This document shows positions 36,573 to 44,945 of a stretch of 64,000 bases of DNA, one piece after another (within the stretch, counting starts at the first letter, position 1; every line of letters starts with the position of its first letter). Position numbers and translations under genes: made by a program. The DNA is taken from assembly GCA_944319915.1 (NCBI GenBank), contig CALUEY010000032.1:16876-80875 (forward strand). Direction: 5' to 3'. Under the pieces are notes generated by a model. It saw only the letters and a list, made by a program, of their open reading frames with translations, was not told where the DNA came from and did not search any database. The stretch is from an uncultured Prevotella sp. Its GTDB lineage: Bacteria; Bacteroidota; Bacteroidia; Bacteroidales; Bacteroidaceae.

Positions 36573-37469
36573 TCAGTATATCGTTCCCACTATCTTCTTG
36601 CTCCTCACCAAGTCCGACGTGCCGTTGCCGGGGTAGTGCATACCGGCGGTGAGCAGCCCGTTGTCGCGGGCGTAGTTGCTGAATTTCAGCCTCGTCTCTA
36701 TCGCCCGGCGGCGGTCCATGTCGTAGTCGGCGCACAGGCGCAGGTCAATGAGCTGCAGGCTGAGGCCGTGGAACAGGTCGCCCACTATGAGCAGCCTGCC
36801 CTTTTGGTAGGCGGTGTGGCCCGGGGTGTGGCCCGGCGCGGCCATCGGCACGATGCCCATCGGCAGCCGGTCGGAGTAGCCGAAGCGGTGCAGCCGCCCC
36901 TGGTAGGCCCTCATGGCCTTGGCTGCCGGGCTGCCGGGCTTGCCGTTGGTCACCCAGTAGTCGTATTCATCCCGCGCCACGTACACCTCGGCGCGGCCGA
37001 AGGCAGGCTCGTCGCCTATGGTCATGCCGCCTATGTGGTCGGCATGCAGGTGGGTGAGCAGCAGGTAGTCTATGCTGTCGGGCGTCAGGCCAAGCTCCGC
37101 CAGCCCCTCCATGAGCTTGCCGCCGCGCGCGGGGCCGTTGCCGGTGTCGAAGAGAGCGCGCTTGCCCTGCGCCTCGATGATGAAGCACCTCACCGACGAC
37201 TCCACCTTGCCCGAGGGCGACAGGGCCTCTACCAGGGCCGAGTCTTCCTTGCCGTAGAACAGGCTGTTGGGCATGTACTTCGGCTCGGCGTTGTCGGTTA
37301 TCGATATGAGCGTCATGGTGGAGTCTATCGCTATGCGCTCGCAGTGGGCCGCCTGGGCCTTGGGCTGGGCCTTGCCGCCCTGCCCAGGGCCGGCGTCCTT
37401 TGCCTTGTTGGTGCAGGCCAGGGCCAGCGCGGCGGCAGCGGCCAGGGCCAGTAGCTTGGTTGTTGTCAT
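36573..37469 (-). CDS. Metallo-beta-lactamase-fold lipoprotein
   Basis: A 298-residue hydrolase with a lipoprotein-type signal (LALACTNK, cysteine near residue 19). Metal ligands are in LLTHLHADHIGG (HxHxDH), APGHTPGHTAYQ and IVGDLFHG. It resembles N-acyl-homoserine-lactonase-like or general MBL-fold hydrolases; no substrate is evident. The Ala/Gly/Lys-rich linker after the cysteine suggests outer-membrane anchoring with a flexible tether. Confidence 0.85.
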   Translation of the reverse strand: MTTTKLLALAAAAALALACTNKAKDAGPGQGGKAQPKAQAAHCERIAIDSTMTLISITDNAEPKYMPNSLFYGKEDSALVEALSPSGKVESSVRCFIIEAQGKRALFDTGNGPARGGKLMEGLAELGLTPDSIDYLLLTHLHADHIGGMTIGDEPAFGRAEVYVARDEYDYWVTNGKPGSPAAKAMRAYQGRLHRFGYSDRLPMGIVPMAAPGHTPGHTAYQKGRLLIVGDLFHGLSLQLIDLRLCADYDMDRRRAIETRLKFSNYARDNGLLTAGMHYPGNGTSDLVRSKKIVGTIY

Positions 37470-37518
37470 CGTTGTTGTGGGTTGTTGGTTGGTTGCGGTT
37501 GTTTGCGTGGCGTGGCGC

Positions 37519-38745
37519 TCAGAGCAGCCTGCGGGCGAAGTAGCGCACGGGATACCATACGGCCATGAAGCCCACGGCCAGCACTGTTACGAAGATCAGG
37601 GCCACGTCCTCCGGGTGTACGCTCACGGGGTAGGCGTCTACTATGAACGAGCCGCTCGTGCGGCCCAGCCCCACCAGGCCGTACTGCTGCTGCAGCCAGC
37701 ACAGCAGCAGGCCCGCCGCTATGCCGAGCGCGGCCCCGAGGGCCGAGATCATGCGGCCCTCGAAGAGGAAGATGCGCGTTATCTGCCGGTCGGTGGCCCC
37801 GAGGTTGCGCAGCGTGGCCACGTCGGCCTTCTTGTCTATGATGAGCATCGAGAGGCTGCCTATGATGTTGAAGCAGGCCACGGCCAGGATGAACGTGAGG
37901 AAGATGTAGGCTATGAGCTTCTCCACCTTCATTATCCTGAACGTGTCTTCCTGCTGCTCGAAGCGGTCCTTCACCGTGAAGCGGCCGCCGGCTATCTCCT
38001 TCACCTCGCGCTTCACGGCGTCGAAGTCGCTCCCCGGCCTAAGCCTCAGCTCCAGGGCCGACACCATGCCCTGCTGCCCGAACAGGCGGCGGGCAAAGTC
38101 GATGGATGTGAGTATGTAGTTCTTGTCGTACTTGGCCTGCTGCACCGAGAAGAGCACGCCTGGCGAGTAAAGCTCGTCTTCCACGAAGCCGTCGGTGGGG
38201 TTGGCCATGTTCAGCTGGCCCTCGCGCTTCGGGGCGTATATCCTCAGCGGCTCGCGGTAGCGGTAGCCCGTGCCCAGGGCCTCGGCCACGCGTATGCCCG
38301 GTATACCGTAGCTCAGCCCCCCGGCCTGCAGGCCGTACTCGCCGTCGCCCACGAGTATCTCGCGTATGTGGGTGAGGCTGTCGAAGTTGTCGGCCACGCC
38401 CTTCACCGTCACCATGGCCTGCCGGTCGCCGTACACGGCCAGGGCCATGTCCTCCAGGGTCTCCGTGGCCACCTCCACCTCGGGCAGCTGCCTGATGCGC
38501 GCCAGCGCGGGGTCGTCGGCGGGCGCCGTCTTGCCCACGGCGGGCGCCACCTTGAGCTGCGGGTCGAAGGCGGTGAAGAGCGAGGCCACGAGGTCGTGGA
38601 AGCCGTTGAACACGCTGAGCGTCACCACCAGGGCCATGGTGGCCACGGCCACGCCCACCACGCTCACGCCGCTTATTATGTTGATGGCGTGGGTGCTCTT
38701 CTTTGAGAAGAGGTAGCGGCGGGCTATGTAGAATGGGAAGTTCAT
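37519..38745 (-). CDS. LolC/LolE-type ABC transporter permease
   Basis: A 408-residue inner-membrane protein with four membrane segments: one near residue 25 (ISGVSVVGVAVATMALVVTL), a periplasmic domain of about 220 residues, and three in the C-terminal FtsX domain. It resembles the LolCDE lipoprotein-release permease (LGATDRQITRIFLFEG is the coupling helix). The ATPase LolD is not adjacent. The start at 38745 overlaps the rbfA stop (ATGA). Confidence 0.88.
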   Translation of the reverse strand: MNFPFYIARRYLFSKKSTHAINIISGVSVVGVAVATMALVVTLSVFNGFHDLVASLFTAFDPQLKVAPAVGKTAPADDPALARIRQLPEVEVATETLEDMALAVYGDRQAMVTVKGVADNFDSLTHIREILVGDGEYGLQAGGLSYGIPGIRVAEALGTGYRYREPLRIYAPKREGQLNMANPTDGFVEDELYSPGVLFSVQQAKYDKNYILTSIDFARRLFGQQGMVSALELRLRPGSDFDAVKREVKEIAGGRFTVKDRFEQQEDTFRIMKVEKLIAYIFLTFILAVACFNIIGSLSMLIIDKKADVATLRNLGATDRQITRIFLFEGRMISALGAALGIAAGLLLCWLQQQYGLVGLGRTSGSFIVDAYPVSVHPEDVALIFVTVLAVGFMAVWYPVRYFARRLL

Positions 38746-39077
38746 TTCTTCAGCAGCTCGTCGATGTGTTCGATGTAGTCGAGCGAGTCGTCGAGGAAGA
38801 AGCGAAGCTCCGGCACTATGCGCAGCTGGAAGCGCACCCGGGTGCCAAGCTCGTAGCGTATGGTGCGCTCGTTGGCGCGTATGCCTGCCAGTATTTCCTC
38901 CCCCCGCTCGCTGGGGAATATGCTTACGTAGGCCGTGCACACGCTGAGGTCGGGCGACACCCGGGTGCGCGTCACCGAAACCATCACGCCGCGGGTGGCC
39001 CTGGTTTGCTGCTGGAAGATGAGGCTCAGCTCCTTTTGCAGCAGCCGGGCCACCTTGTTCTGTCTTGTCTCTTGCAT
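38742..39077 (-). CDS. rbfA: 30S ribosome-binding factor A
   Basis: A 111-residue KH-like protein that assists 16S rRNA maturation in the cold and normally. Conserved features are the basic N-terminus (RQNKVARLLQKELSLIFQQQ), VSVTRTRVSPDLSVCTAYVS and ELRFFLDDSLDYIEHIDELL. The promoter TTTG, 19 bp, TAACTTTG (minus strand, 39142-39112) lies just upstream, divergent from the tRNA-Arg promoter. Confidence 0.95.
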   Translation of the reverse strand: MQETRQNKVARLLQKELSLIFQQQTRATRGVMVSVTRTRVSPDLSVCTAYVSIFPSERGEEILAGIRANERTIRYELGTRVRFQLRIVPELRFFLDDSLDYIEHIDELLKK

Positions 39078-39111
39078 GTTTGTCTTGGTCTTTGTTGCGT
39101 GGTTTAGACCA

Positions 39112-39142
39112 CAAAGTTACACCAAATGGGGCGAAACTCAAA
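39112..39142 (-). promoter_or_regulatory. rbfA promoter
   Basis: On the minus strand TTTG (39142-39139) and TAACTTTG (39119-39112) are 19 bp apart, a perfect consensus match. Confidence 0.82.
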
Positions 39143-39159
39143 AATAAACTCCCTTTTTT

Positions 39160-39190
39160 TTTGCTTTTCGGCCGATTTGCTGTATCTTTG
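39160..39190 (+). promoter_or_regulatory. tRNA-Arg promoter
   Basis: TTTG (39160-39163) and TATCTTTG (39183-39190), 19 bp apart, match the consensus exactly and end 19 bp before the tRNA. Confidence 0.88.
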
Positions 39191-39208
39191 CAAGCTGAAA
39201 AACGGATT

Positions 39209-39280
39209 GCCCTGATAGTTCAATGGATAGAACAACTCTCTCCTAAAGAGTAGATCCGAGTTCGATTCTCGGTCGGGGTA
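39209..39280 (+). tRNA. tRNA-Arg (anticodon CCT)
   Basis: A full cloverleaf folds: acceptor GCCCTGA with TCGGGGT (two wobble pairs), D-arm GTTCAATGGATAGAAC, anticodon loop CTCCTAA between ACTCT and AGAGT, and T-arm CCGAGTTCGATTCTCGG. Discriminator A; CCA is not encoded. Confidence 0.95.
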
Positions 39281-39679
39281 CGCTTTCCCACCGCTTCCCC
39301 CAAGCTTTCTTTAATGTGTTCCCGTGGTTGGCCCGCCTGTGGCCGGGCGGGGTGCCGCAGCTGGCTTACAAAGTGGAAGCCGGGCGGCGCTGCCCCCATC
39401 GTTTCCATCATCAGATGCTTTTGCGAGGTTTCAGAATGGCGGTTGCGCGGCGGTTTTTGCGTCATTTTGCAATGCCGGGCGGCCTGTTGGCCCGCCTTGG
39501 CGCTTTTTTAGCGCAAAAAGTTTTGCCGTTTCGCCAAAGTTTGCTTACTTTGCACCTTGCTATCCAAGGCGCGGGCGCACGCCCGCAGGCCGCAGCCGCA
39601 GCCGTGGGCGCGCCCCGCCGGGCAGCATCGTTGAGGTAATGAGTAACAATTGTTTGAAGAATAAGATACAGAAAGACTT
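39281..39679 (+). promoter_or_regulatory. tRNA-korA spacer with korA promoter
   Basis: The spacer has no supported gene. The korA promoter is TTTG (39522-39525), 19 bp, TTACTTTG (39545-39552), giving a leader of about 120 nt that is GC-rich first and AT-rich near the start codon. Confidence 0.75.
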
Positions 39680-41533
39680 ATGGCAGAAAAATTGGAAGTA
39701 AAGGAACTCGACCAGGTTGTGGTCAGGTTCTCCGGCGACTCCGGCGACGGGATGCAGCTGGCAGGCAACATCTTCTCCACGGTGTCGGCCACCGTGGGCA
39801 ACGGCATCTCCACCTTTCCCGACTATCCCGCCGACATCCGCGCCCCGCAAGGCTCGCTCACGGGCGTGTCGGGGTTCCAGGTGCACATAGGCTCGGGCCG
39901 CGTATACACCCCGGGCGACAAGTGCGACGTGCTCGTGGCCATGAACGCGGCCGCCCTGAAGACGCAGTACCGCTTCGCCAAGCCGCAGGCCACCATCATC
40001 ATCGACACCGACAGCTTCGGCCCCAAGGACCTCGAGAAGGCGCAGTTCAAGACATCCGACTACCTCGGCGAGATGGGCATCGACCCCGACCGCGTGGTGG
40101 CCTGCCCCATGACGCAGATGGTCAAGGACTGCCTGGCCGGCAGCGGGATGGACAACAAGAGCGTGCTCAAGTGCCGCAACATGTTCGCCCTGGGCATAGT
40201 GTGCTGGCTCTTCAACCGCGACATAAGCTACGTGGAGGCCTTCCTGCGCGAGAAGTTCGACAAGAAGCCGGCCGTGGCCGAGAGCAACGTCAAGGTGGTG
40301 AACGCCGGCTTCGACTACGCCGCCAACACCCACCAGAGCGTGCCGTCAACCTACCGCATCGACTCCAAGCACAAGGAGCCGGGCCGCTACATGGACATCA
40401 CCGGCAACAAGGCCACCGCCTACGGCCTCATGGCCGCCGCCGAGCGCGCCGGCCTGAGGCTCTACCTCGGCTCTTACCCCATCACCCCGGCCACCGACAT
40501 ACTCCACGAGCTGGCCAAGCACAAGTCGATGGGCGTCATCACGGTGCAGTGCGAGGACGAGATATCGGGCTGCGCCAGCGCCGTGGGGGCCGCCTTCGCC
40601 GGCGCCCTGGCCGCCACCTCCACCTCGGGCCCCGGCATCTGCCTCAAGTCGGAGGCCATGAACCTGGCCGTCATCGACGAGCTGCCCCTCGTGGTCATCG
40701 ACGTGCAGCGCGGCGGCCCATCCACCGGCCTGCCCACCAAGAGCGAGCAGACCGACCTGCTGCAGGTGCTCTTCGGCCGCAACGGCGAGAGCCCCATGCC
40801 CGTACTGGCCGCGACCAGCCCCACCGACTGCTTCCGCGCGGCCTACATGGCCTCCAAGATAGCCCTTGAGCACCTCACGCCCGTGGTGGTGCTCACCGAC
40901 GCCTTCGTGGCCAACGGCTCCTCGGCATGGCGCCTGCCCGACATCGGCGAGCTGCCCGAGATACACCCCCACTACGCGCCGGCCGACCAAAAGGGCTGCT
41001 ACACACCCTACCGCCGCGACCCCGAGACGGGCGCCCGCTACTGGGCCATACCCGGCCAGGAGGGCTACGAGCACATACTCGGCGGACTGGAGAAGGACGG
41101 CGACACCGGGGCCATATCCACCGACCCCGACAACCACGACAAGATGTGCCGCCTGAGGGCGATGAAGGTGTTCCAGATACCCGTGCCCGACGTGGAGGTG
41201 ATAGGCGACGGCCCGGCCGACGCCGACCTGCTCATAGTGGGCTTCGGCGGCACCTTCGGCCACCTCTACTCCGCCATGGAGGAGCTGCGCGCCCAGGGCC
41301 ACAAGGCAGCCCTGGCCCACTTCAGCTACATCAACCCCCTGCCCCGCAACACCTACTCCGTGCTGCGCAGCTACAAGAAGGTGGTGGTGGCCGAGCAGAA
41401 CCTCGGCCAGTTTGCCGCTTACCTGCGCATGACGGTCGACGGCTTCGTGCCTTACCAGTTCAACCAGGTGAAGGGCCAGCCCTTCGTGGTGGCCGAGCTG
41501 GTGAAGGCGTTCACGAAGATAATTAAAAGTTAA
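39680..41533 (+). CDS. korA: 2-oxoacid:ferredoxin oxidoreductase, alpha subunit (gamma-alpha fusion)
   Basis: The 617-residue subunit belongs to the 2-oxoglutarate ferredoxin oxidoreductase type. An N-terminal gamma domain (VVRFSGDSGDGMQLAGN, residues 10-190) is fused to the pyrimidine-binding alpha domain (about 200-600, GLRLYLGSYPITPATD, QRGGPSTGLPTKSEQ). Together with KorB it oxidises 2-oxoglutarate or a related 2-oxoacid to acyl-CoA, reducing ferredoxin. Unusually, its korB partner does not follow directly: a four-helix-bundle gene bounded by AT-rich inverted repeats lies between. Confidence 0.93.
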   Translation: MAEKLEVKELDQVVVRFSGDSGDGMQLAGNIFSTVSATVGNGISTFPDYPADIRAPQGSLTGVSGFQVHIGSGRVYTPGDKCDVLVAMNAAALKTQYRFAKPQATIIIDTDSFGPKDLEKAQFKTSDYLGEMGIDPDRVVACPMTQMVKDCLAGSGMDNKSVLKCRNMFALGIVCWLFNRDISYVEAFLREKFDKKPAVAESNVKVVNAGFDYAANTHQSVPSTYRIDSKHKEPGRYMDITGNKATAYGLMAAAERAGLRLYLGSYPITPATDILHELAKHKSMGVITVQCEDEISGCASAVGAAFAGALAATSTSGPGICLKSEAMNLAVIDELPLVVIDVQRGGPSTGLPTKSEQTDLLQVLFGRNGESPMPVLAATSPTDCFRAAYMASKIALEHLTPVVVLTDAFVANGSSAWRLPDIGELPEIHPHYAPADQKGCYTPYRRDPETGARYWAIPGQEGYEHILGGLEKDGDTGAISTDPDNHDKMCRLRAMKVFQIPVPDVEVIGDGPADADLLIVGFGGTFGHLYSAMEELRAQGHKAALAHFSYINPLPRNTYSVLRSYKKVVVAEQNLGQFAAYLRMTVDGFVPYQFNQVKGQPFVVAELVKAFTKIIKS

Positions 41534-41557
41534 GAGTTAAAAATTAAAAGAATATGC
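41521..41557 (+). repeat. AT-rich stop-proximal repeat, left of the inserted gene
   Basis: Overlaps the korA stop. Bases 41537-41553 are an exact 17-bp inverted match to 41944-41960. The full 37 bp recur at 49236-49272 with two mismatches. Confidence 0.85.
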
Positions 41558-41934
41558 CCGGTGACAGCATGATTGAGGAGCGGAGTTACGCCTTTGCGCT
41601 GCGCGTGGTGAATGCCTACAAGTACCTCACCACGGTAAAAGGAGAGCACGTACTGTCGAAGCAGCTCCTCAGGAGCGGCACGCCAGTGGGGGCGTTGATG
41701 CATGAAGCCAAGTTCGCGCAGGGCCGCGCTGACTTCGTGAACAATACTTCCATAGCCTTGAAGGAAGCCAACGAGACGCAGTACTGGCTCCGCCTGCTGC
41801 ACGACAGCAGCTACATTGACGACGCTACGTTTGCCTCCATCTTCGGCGACGCGCAGCAAGTAACTGCGATACTCGCCTCAATCGTCAAGTCTACAAAGGC
41901 CAATTCTTTGAAATACGACACAAACAATTCTTAG
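41554..41934 (+). CDS. Four-helix-bundle (S23/IVS-type) protein
   Basis: A 126-residue all-helical protein of the S23/TIGR02436 family (LRVVNAYKYLTTV, LLRSGTPVGALMHEAKFAQG, ADFVNNTSIALKEANETQYW). The family was first seen in intervening sequences of 23S rRNA and also includes diversity-generating-retroelement accessory proteins; function is poorly known. Here it interrupts korA-korB and is enclosed by 17-bp exact inverted repeats, which suggests an inserted cassette. The left repeat also supplies the purine-rich region before ATG 41554; ATG 41569 is an alternative. Confidence 0.85.
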   Translation: MPGDSMIEERSYAFALRVVNAYKYLTTVKGEHVLSKQLLRSGTPVGALMHEAKFAQGRADFVNNTSIALKEANETQYWLRLLHDSSYIDDATFASIFGDAQQVTAILASIVKSTKANSLKYDTNNS

Positions 41935-41943
41935 CTTTAGGTA

Positions 41944-41976
41944 ATTCTTTTAATTTTTAATCTTTAATCTTTAACT
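41944..41976 (-). repeat. AT-rich repeat, right of the inserted gene
   Basis: Inverted counterpart of 41521-41553: 17 bp exact (41944-41960), then a looser match. It ends just before the korB start codon. Confidence 0.8.
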
Positions 41977-41980
41977 TAGT

Positions 41981-42982
41981 ATGTTTACACCTCAAGACTA
42001 TAAGAAAGGGCAGCCAAGGTGGTGCCCCGGCTGTGGCGACCATTTCTTCCTGGCATCGCTCCACAAGGCGATGGCCGAGCTGGGCGTGCCGCCCCACGAG
42101 ACTGCGGTCATTTCGGGCATAGGCTGCTCCAGCCGCCTGCCCTACTACGTAAGCACCTACGCCATGCAGACCATCCACGGCCGCGCCGCCGCCATCGCCA
42201 CGGGGGCCAAGGTGGTCAACCCCAAGCTCGCCGTGTGGCAGGTGAGCGGCGACGGCGACGGCCTGGCCATCGGCGGCAACCACTTCATCCACGCCATGCG
42301 CCGCAACGTCGACATCAACGTAATCCTGCTCAACAACCGCATCTACGGCCTCACCAAGGGCCAGTACTCGCCCACGTCGCCCCGCGGCTTCGTGTCGAAG
42401 TCGAGCCCCTACGGCACGGTTGAAGACCCCTTCCGCCCCGCCGAGCTGTGCTTCGGCGCGCGCGGCCACTTCTTCGCCCGCTCCGTGGCCACCGACGGCC
42501 CCGAGACCGTAGAGGTGCTCAAGGCCGCCTACCGCCACAAGGGAGCCTCGGTGTGCGAGATACTGCAGAACTGCGTCATCTTCAACAACGGCACCTTCGA
42601 CAGCGTTTACAACAAGGAGGGGCGCAAGAAGAACGCCATCTACGTGCGCCACGGCCAGCCGCTCGTGTTCGGCGAGAACAATGAGTACGGCCTCGTGCAG
42701 CAGGGCTTCGGCCTCAAGGTGGTGAAGATAGGCGAGGGCGGCGTCACCCTCGGCGACATACTCGTGCACGACGCCCACTGCCAGGACAACACCCTGCAGC
42801 TCAAGCTGGCCATGATGGACACCGAGCAGGGCTTCCCCGTGGCCCTGGGCGTGATACGCGACGTTGAGGCCCCCACCTACGACGAGGCCGTGAACCGGCA
42901 GATAGAGGAGGTGAGCGCCAAGAAGAAGTACCACAACTTCATGGAGCTGCTCGAGACCAACGACATCTGGGAGGTGAAGTAG
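41981..42982 (+). CDS. korB: 2-oxoacid:ferredoxin oxidoreductase, beta subunit
   Basis: The 333-residue thiamine-diphosphate-binding subunit of the KorAB enzyme. RWCPGCGDHFF supplies cluster- or cofactor-contact cysteines, and GDGDGLAIGGNHFIHAMRRN is the thiamine-diphosphate motif. IYGLTKGQYSPTSPRG is typical of the 2-oxoglutarate subtype. A strong intrinsic terminator follows about 70 bp downstream. Confidence 0.94.
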   Translation: MFTPQDYKKGQPRWCPGCGDHFFLASLHKAMAELGVPPHETAVISGIGCSSRLPYYVSTYAMQTIHGRAAAIATGAKVVNPKLAVWQVSGDGDGLAIGGNHFIHAMRRNVDINVILLNNRIYGLTKGQYSPTSPRGFVSKSSPYGTVEDPFRPAELCFGARGHFFARSVATDGPETVEVLKAAYRHKGASVCEILQNCVIFNNGTFDSVYNKEGRKKNAIYVRHGQPLVFGENNEYGLVQQGFGLKVVKIGEGGVTLGDILVHDAHCQDNTLQLKLAMMDTEQGFPVALGVIRDVEAPTYDEAVNRQIEEVSAKKKYHNFMELLETNDIWEVK

Positions 42983-43053
42983 GGGCCACGCCGATGCCCG
43001 GGCGCACCCTTGCCATCCATTGCCAAGGCGCCCGGCGAGCTGCTCTGTATGCG

Positions 43054-43097
43054 GCCGCCCCGCGAAACGCAGGTTTCGCGGGGCGGCTTTGTCTTTG
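43054..43097 (+). terminator. Intrinsic terminator of the kor operon
   Basis: A perfect 15-bp stem (43054-43068 with 43073-43087), GCAG loop, followed by a T-rich tract (43088-43096). Confidence 0.88.
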
Positions 43098-43099
43098 CG

Positions 43100-43468
43100 C
43101 CGGGGCCGGGCAAGTTGCAAACCCGCCACAACGGGGGAGCAACGTTGGAGTGTGGAAGTTCCACAGCGTGAATGGGGGAGAGGGATTGCCACAACGTGGG
43201 AGGGAATGTGCCGCAACGTTGGGGAGAGGTGGGGCGGGCGTTCCCATGCCTTTGTTTATTGTCTTGATTTTTCAGTGATGGCCGCGCGTTGCCCAACCCT
43301 CTGGCAGCCAGTATGTTGCAAAAGGGCTTGCCTGGCGCTGCCAAACGTGCCGTCTTGCGGGGCCAAACGGCCCGTTCAGCCGCCCCGGACGGGCTGTCTT
43401 GCCCGGCGGTCGGGCCGGGGCGTGGCGGCGGTGGGCCTTTTGTCGCCGTTTTTTACCGCGCGCAGCCC
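43100..43468. other. Noncoding spacer with AACGTTGG and AAACGGCC repeats
   Basis: No gene is supported. Three loose copies of AACGTKGG occur between 43143 and 43226, and AAACGGCC lies at 43365-43372 with related cores around it. Confidence 0.55.
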
Positions 43469-44176
43469 TCACCGCGCTTGGCCCAGCAGCTCGGCGGCCA
43501 GCTCCCTCATGCCCTCCGAGGCTCCCTTCATTATGTGCCTGAAGCGTGGCCCCCGGGCGGCCATCACGGGCTTGGGGTCTATGAGGCACACCGGGGCCGA
43601 GGGCTTGGCGTACTGCACGAGGCCTGCCGCCGGGTACACGTTGAGCGAAGTGCCTATGATTATCATCATGTCGGCCTGGCTCACGGCCTCGGCCGCAGGC
43701 TCTATCATTGGCACCGCCTCGCCGAAGAACACTATGAACGGGCGCAGCAGCGAGCCGTCGCCGGCCAGCGTGCCGGGCTCCACCTCGCAGTCGGCGGCGG
43801 TCAGCGTCTTGATGTAGCGCGGGTCGTAGGGGTCGCGGCTGGAGCACACCTTCATCAGCTCGCCGTGCAGGTGGATTACGTTGGTCGAGCCGGCCTGCTC
43901 GTGCAGGTTGTCCACGTTCTGCGTCACCACCGTCACCTCGTATTCCTCCTCGAGCGCGGCCACGAGGCGGTGGCCCTCGTTGGGCTCGGCGGCCAGCAGC
44001 TGGCGCCGCCGCTCGTTGTAGAACCTGGTCACCAGGGCCGGGTCGGCCAGCCACCCCTCGTGCGAGGCCACCTGCTCCACGGGGTACTCCTCCCACAGCC
44101 CGCCCGAGTCGCGGAACGTCCTGAGGCCGCTCTCCGCCGACATCCCGGCCCCTGTAAGTACTGCTATCTTCTTCAT
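43469..44176 (-). CDS. cobB: NAD-dependent protein deacylase (sirtuin)
   Basis: A 235-residue sirtuin that removes acyl groups from protein lysines using NAD. GAGMSAESGLRTFRD is the NAD-binding start, TQNVDNLHE and HLHGELMKVCSS carry the catalytic histidine and first zinc-region cysteine, and IIIGTSLNVYPAA is the C-terminal NAD contact. Only one or two of the four zinc cysteines are visible, as in some bacterial zinc-free sirtuins. It is a single-gene unit. Confidence 0.92.
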   Translation of the reverse strand: MKKIAVLTGAGMSAESGLRTFRDSGGLWEEYPVEQVASHEGWLADPALVTRFYNERRRQLLAAEPNEGHRLVAALEEEYEVTVVTQNVDNLHEQAGSTNVIHLHGELMKVCSSRDPYDPRYIKTLTAADCEVEPGTLAGDGSLLRPFIVFFGEAVPMIEPAAEAVSQADMMIIIGTSLNVYPAAGLVQYAKPSAPVCLIDPKPVMAARGPRFRHIMKGASEGMRELAAELLGQAR

Positions 44177-44250
44177 CGCTTCATTGTTTTAACAATGCAC
44201 AAAAATAGTGATTTTTCGCGAAATGAGGCCACCGAATCGGATAAAATAAG

Positions 44251-44258
44251 TATCTTTG
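44251..44258 (+). promoter_or_regulatory. -7 box of the FKBP cluster
   Basis: TATCTTTG lies 41 bp before the first FKBP start. A matching -33 element is not evident. Confidence 0.55.
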
Positions 44259-44299
44259 CACGATTTTAAAGACAACACGCATACACATTGACGCAAGAC

Positions 44300-44905
44300 A
44301 TGGACAAACTTAGCTACGCTTTGGGCTTGGGCATCGGCCGCCAGTTGGCGCAGATGGGCGCAGGCCAGATTAACGTGGGCGACTTCGCCTCGGCCATCAA
44401 CGACGTCATCACAGGCGCCGACCTCAAGATGACAAACCGCGAGGCGCAGGCCATAGTCACCGAATACTTCGCCCGCCAGGAGGCGAAAATCAGCGCCGAG
44501 CGCGCCGAGCAGGGCAAGGCGGCGCGCGAGGCCGGCGAGAAGTACCTGGCCGACAACGCCAGCAAGCCCGGCGTGGTGGTGCTGCCCAGCGGGCTGCAGT
44601 ACCTCGTGCTGAAGGAAGGCACGGGCCGCCGGCCCAAGGCCACAGACAGGGTGAAGTGCCACTACGAGGGATTCCTCACCGACGGCACCGTGTTCGACAG
44701 CAGCGTGCAGCGCGGCGAGCCGGCCACCTTCGGCCTGCAGCAGGTGATAGCCGGCTGGACCGAGGGCCTGCAGCTCATGCAGGAGGGCGCCAAGTACCGC
44801 TTCTTCATACCCTACCGCCTGGGCTACGGCGAGAGCGGCGCGGGCGCCTCGATACCCCCTTACTCCGCCCTCGTCTTCGACGTGGAGCTTATCGAGGTGG
44901 TGTGA
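44300..44905 (+). CDS. FKBP-type peptidyl-prolyl isomerase (cytoplasmic form)
   Basis: The 201-residue protein has an FKBP N-terminal helical domain (SYALGLGIGRQLAQMGAG, residues 1-95) and a C-terminal isomerase domain (VKCHYEGFLTDGTVFDSS, VIAGWTEGLQLMQEGAKYRF, YSALVFDVELIEV). It lacks a signal peptide, unlike its two neighbours, so it should fold cytosolic proteins. The ATG at 44300 is preferred over an upstream TTG at 44288. It is first of three FKBP genes in tandem. Confidence 0.9.
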   Translation: MDKLSYALGLGIGRQLAQMGAGQINVGDFASAINDVITGADLKMTNREAQAIVTEYFARQEAKISAERAEQGKAAREAGEKYLADNASKPGVVVLPSGLQYLVLKEGTGRRPKATDRVKCHYEGFLTDGTVFDSSVQRGEPATFGLQQVIAGWTEGLQLMQEGAKYRFFIPYRLGYGESGAGASIPPYSALVFDVELIEVV

Positions 44906-44945
44906 CACCAACGACGCAACAACAAAACGAAACAAAATAACCACA

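Noticed and set aside
39320-39680. A small gene between tRNA-Arg and korA.
   Set aside because: Three short frames overlap, none with a ribosome-binding region or protein-like composition; the korA promoter lies inside them.
44288-44299. TTG start four codons upstream of the first FKBP.
   Set aside because: The ATG at 44300 begins the conserved domain and a TTG start has no better ribosome-binding context.
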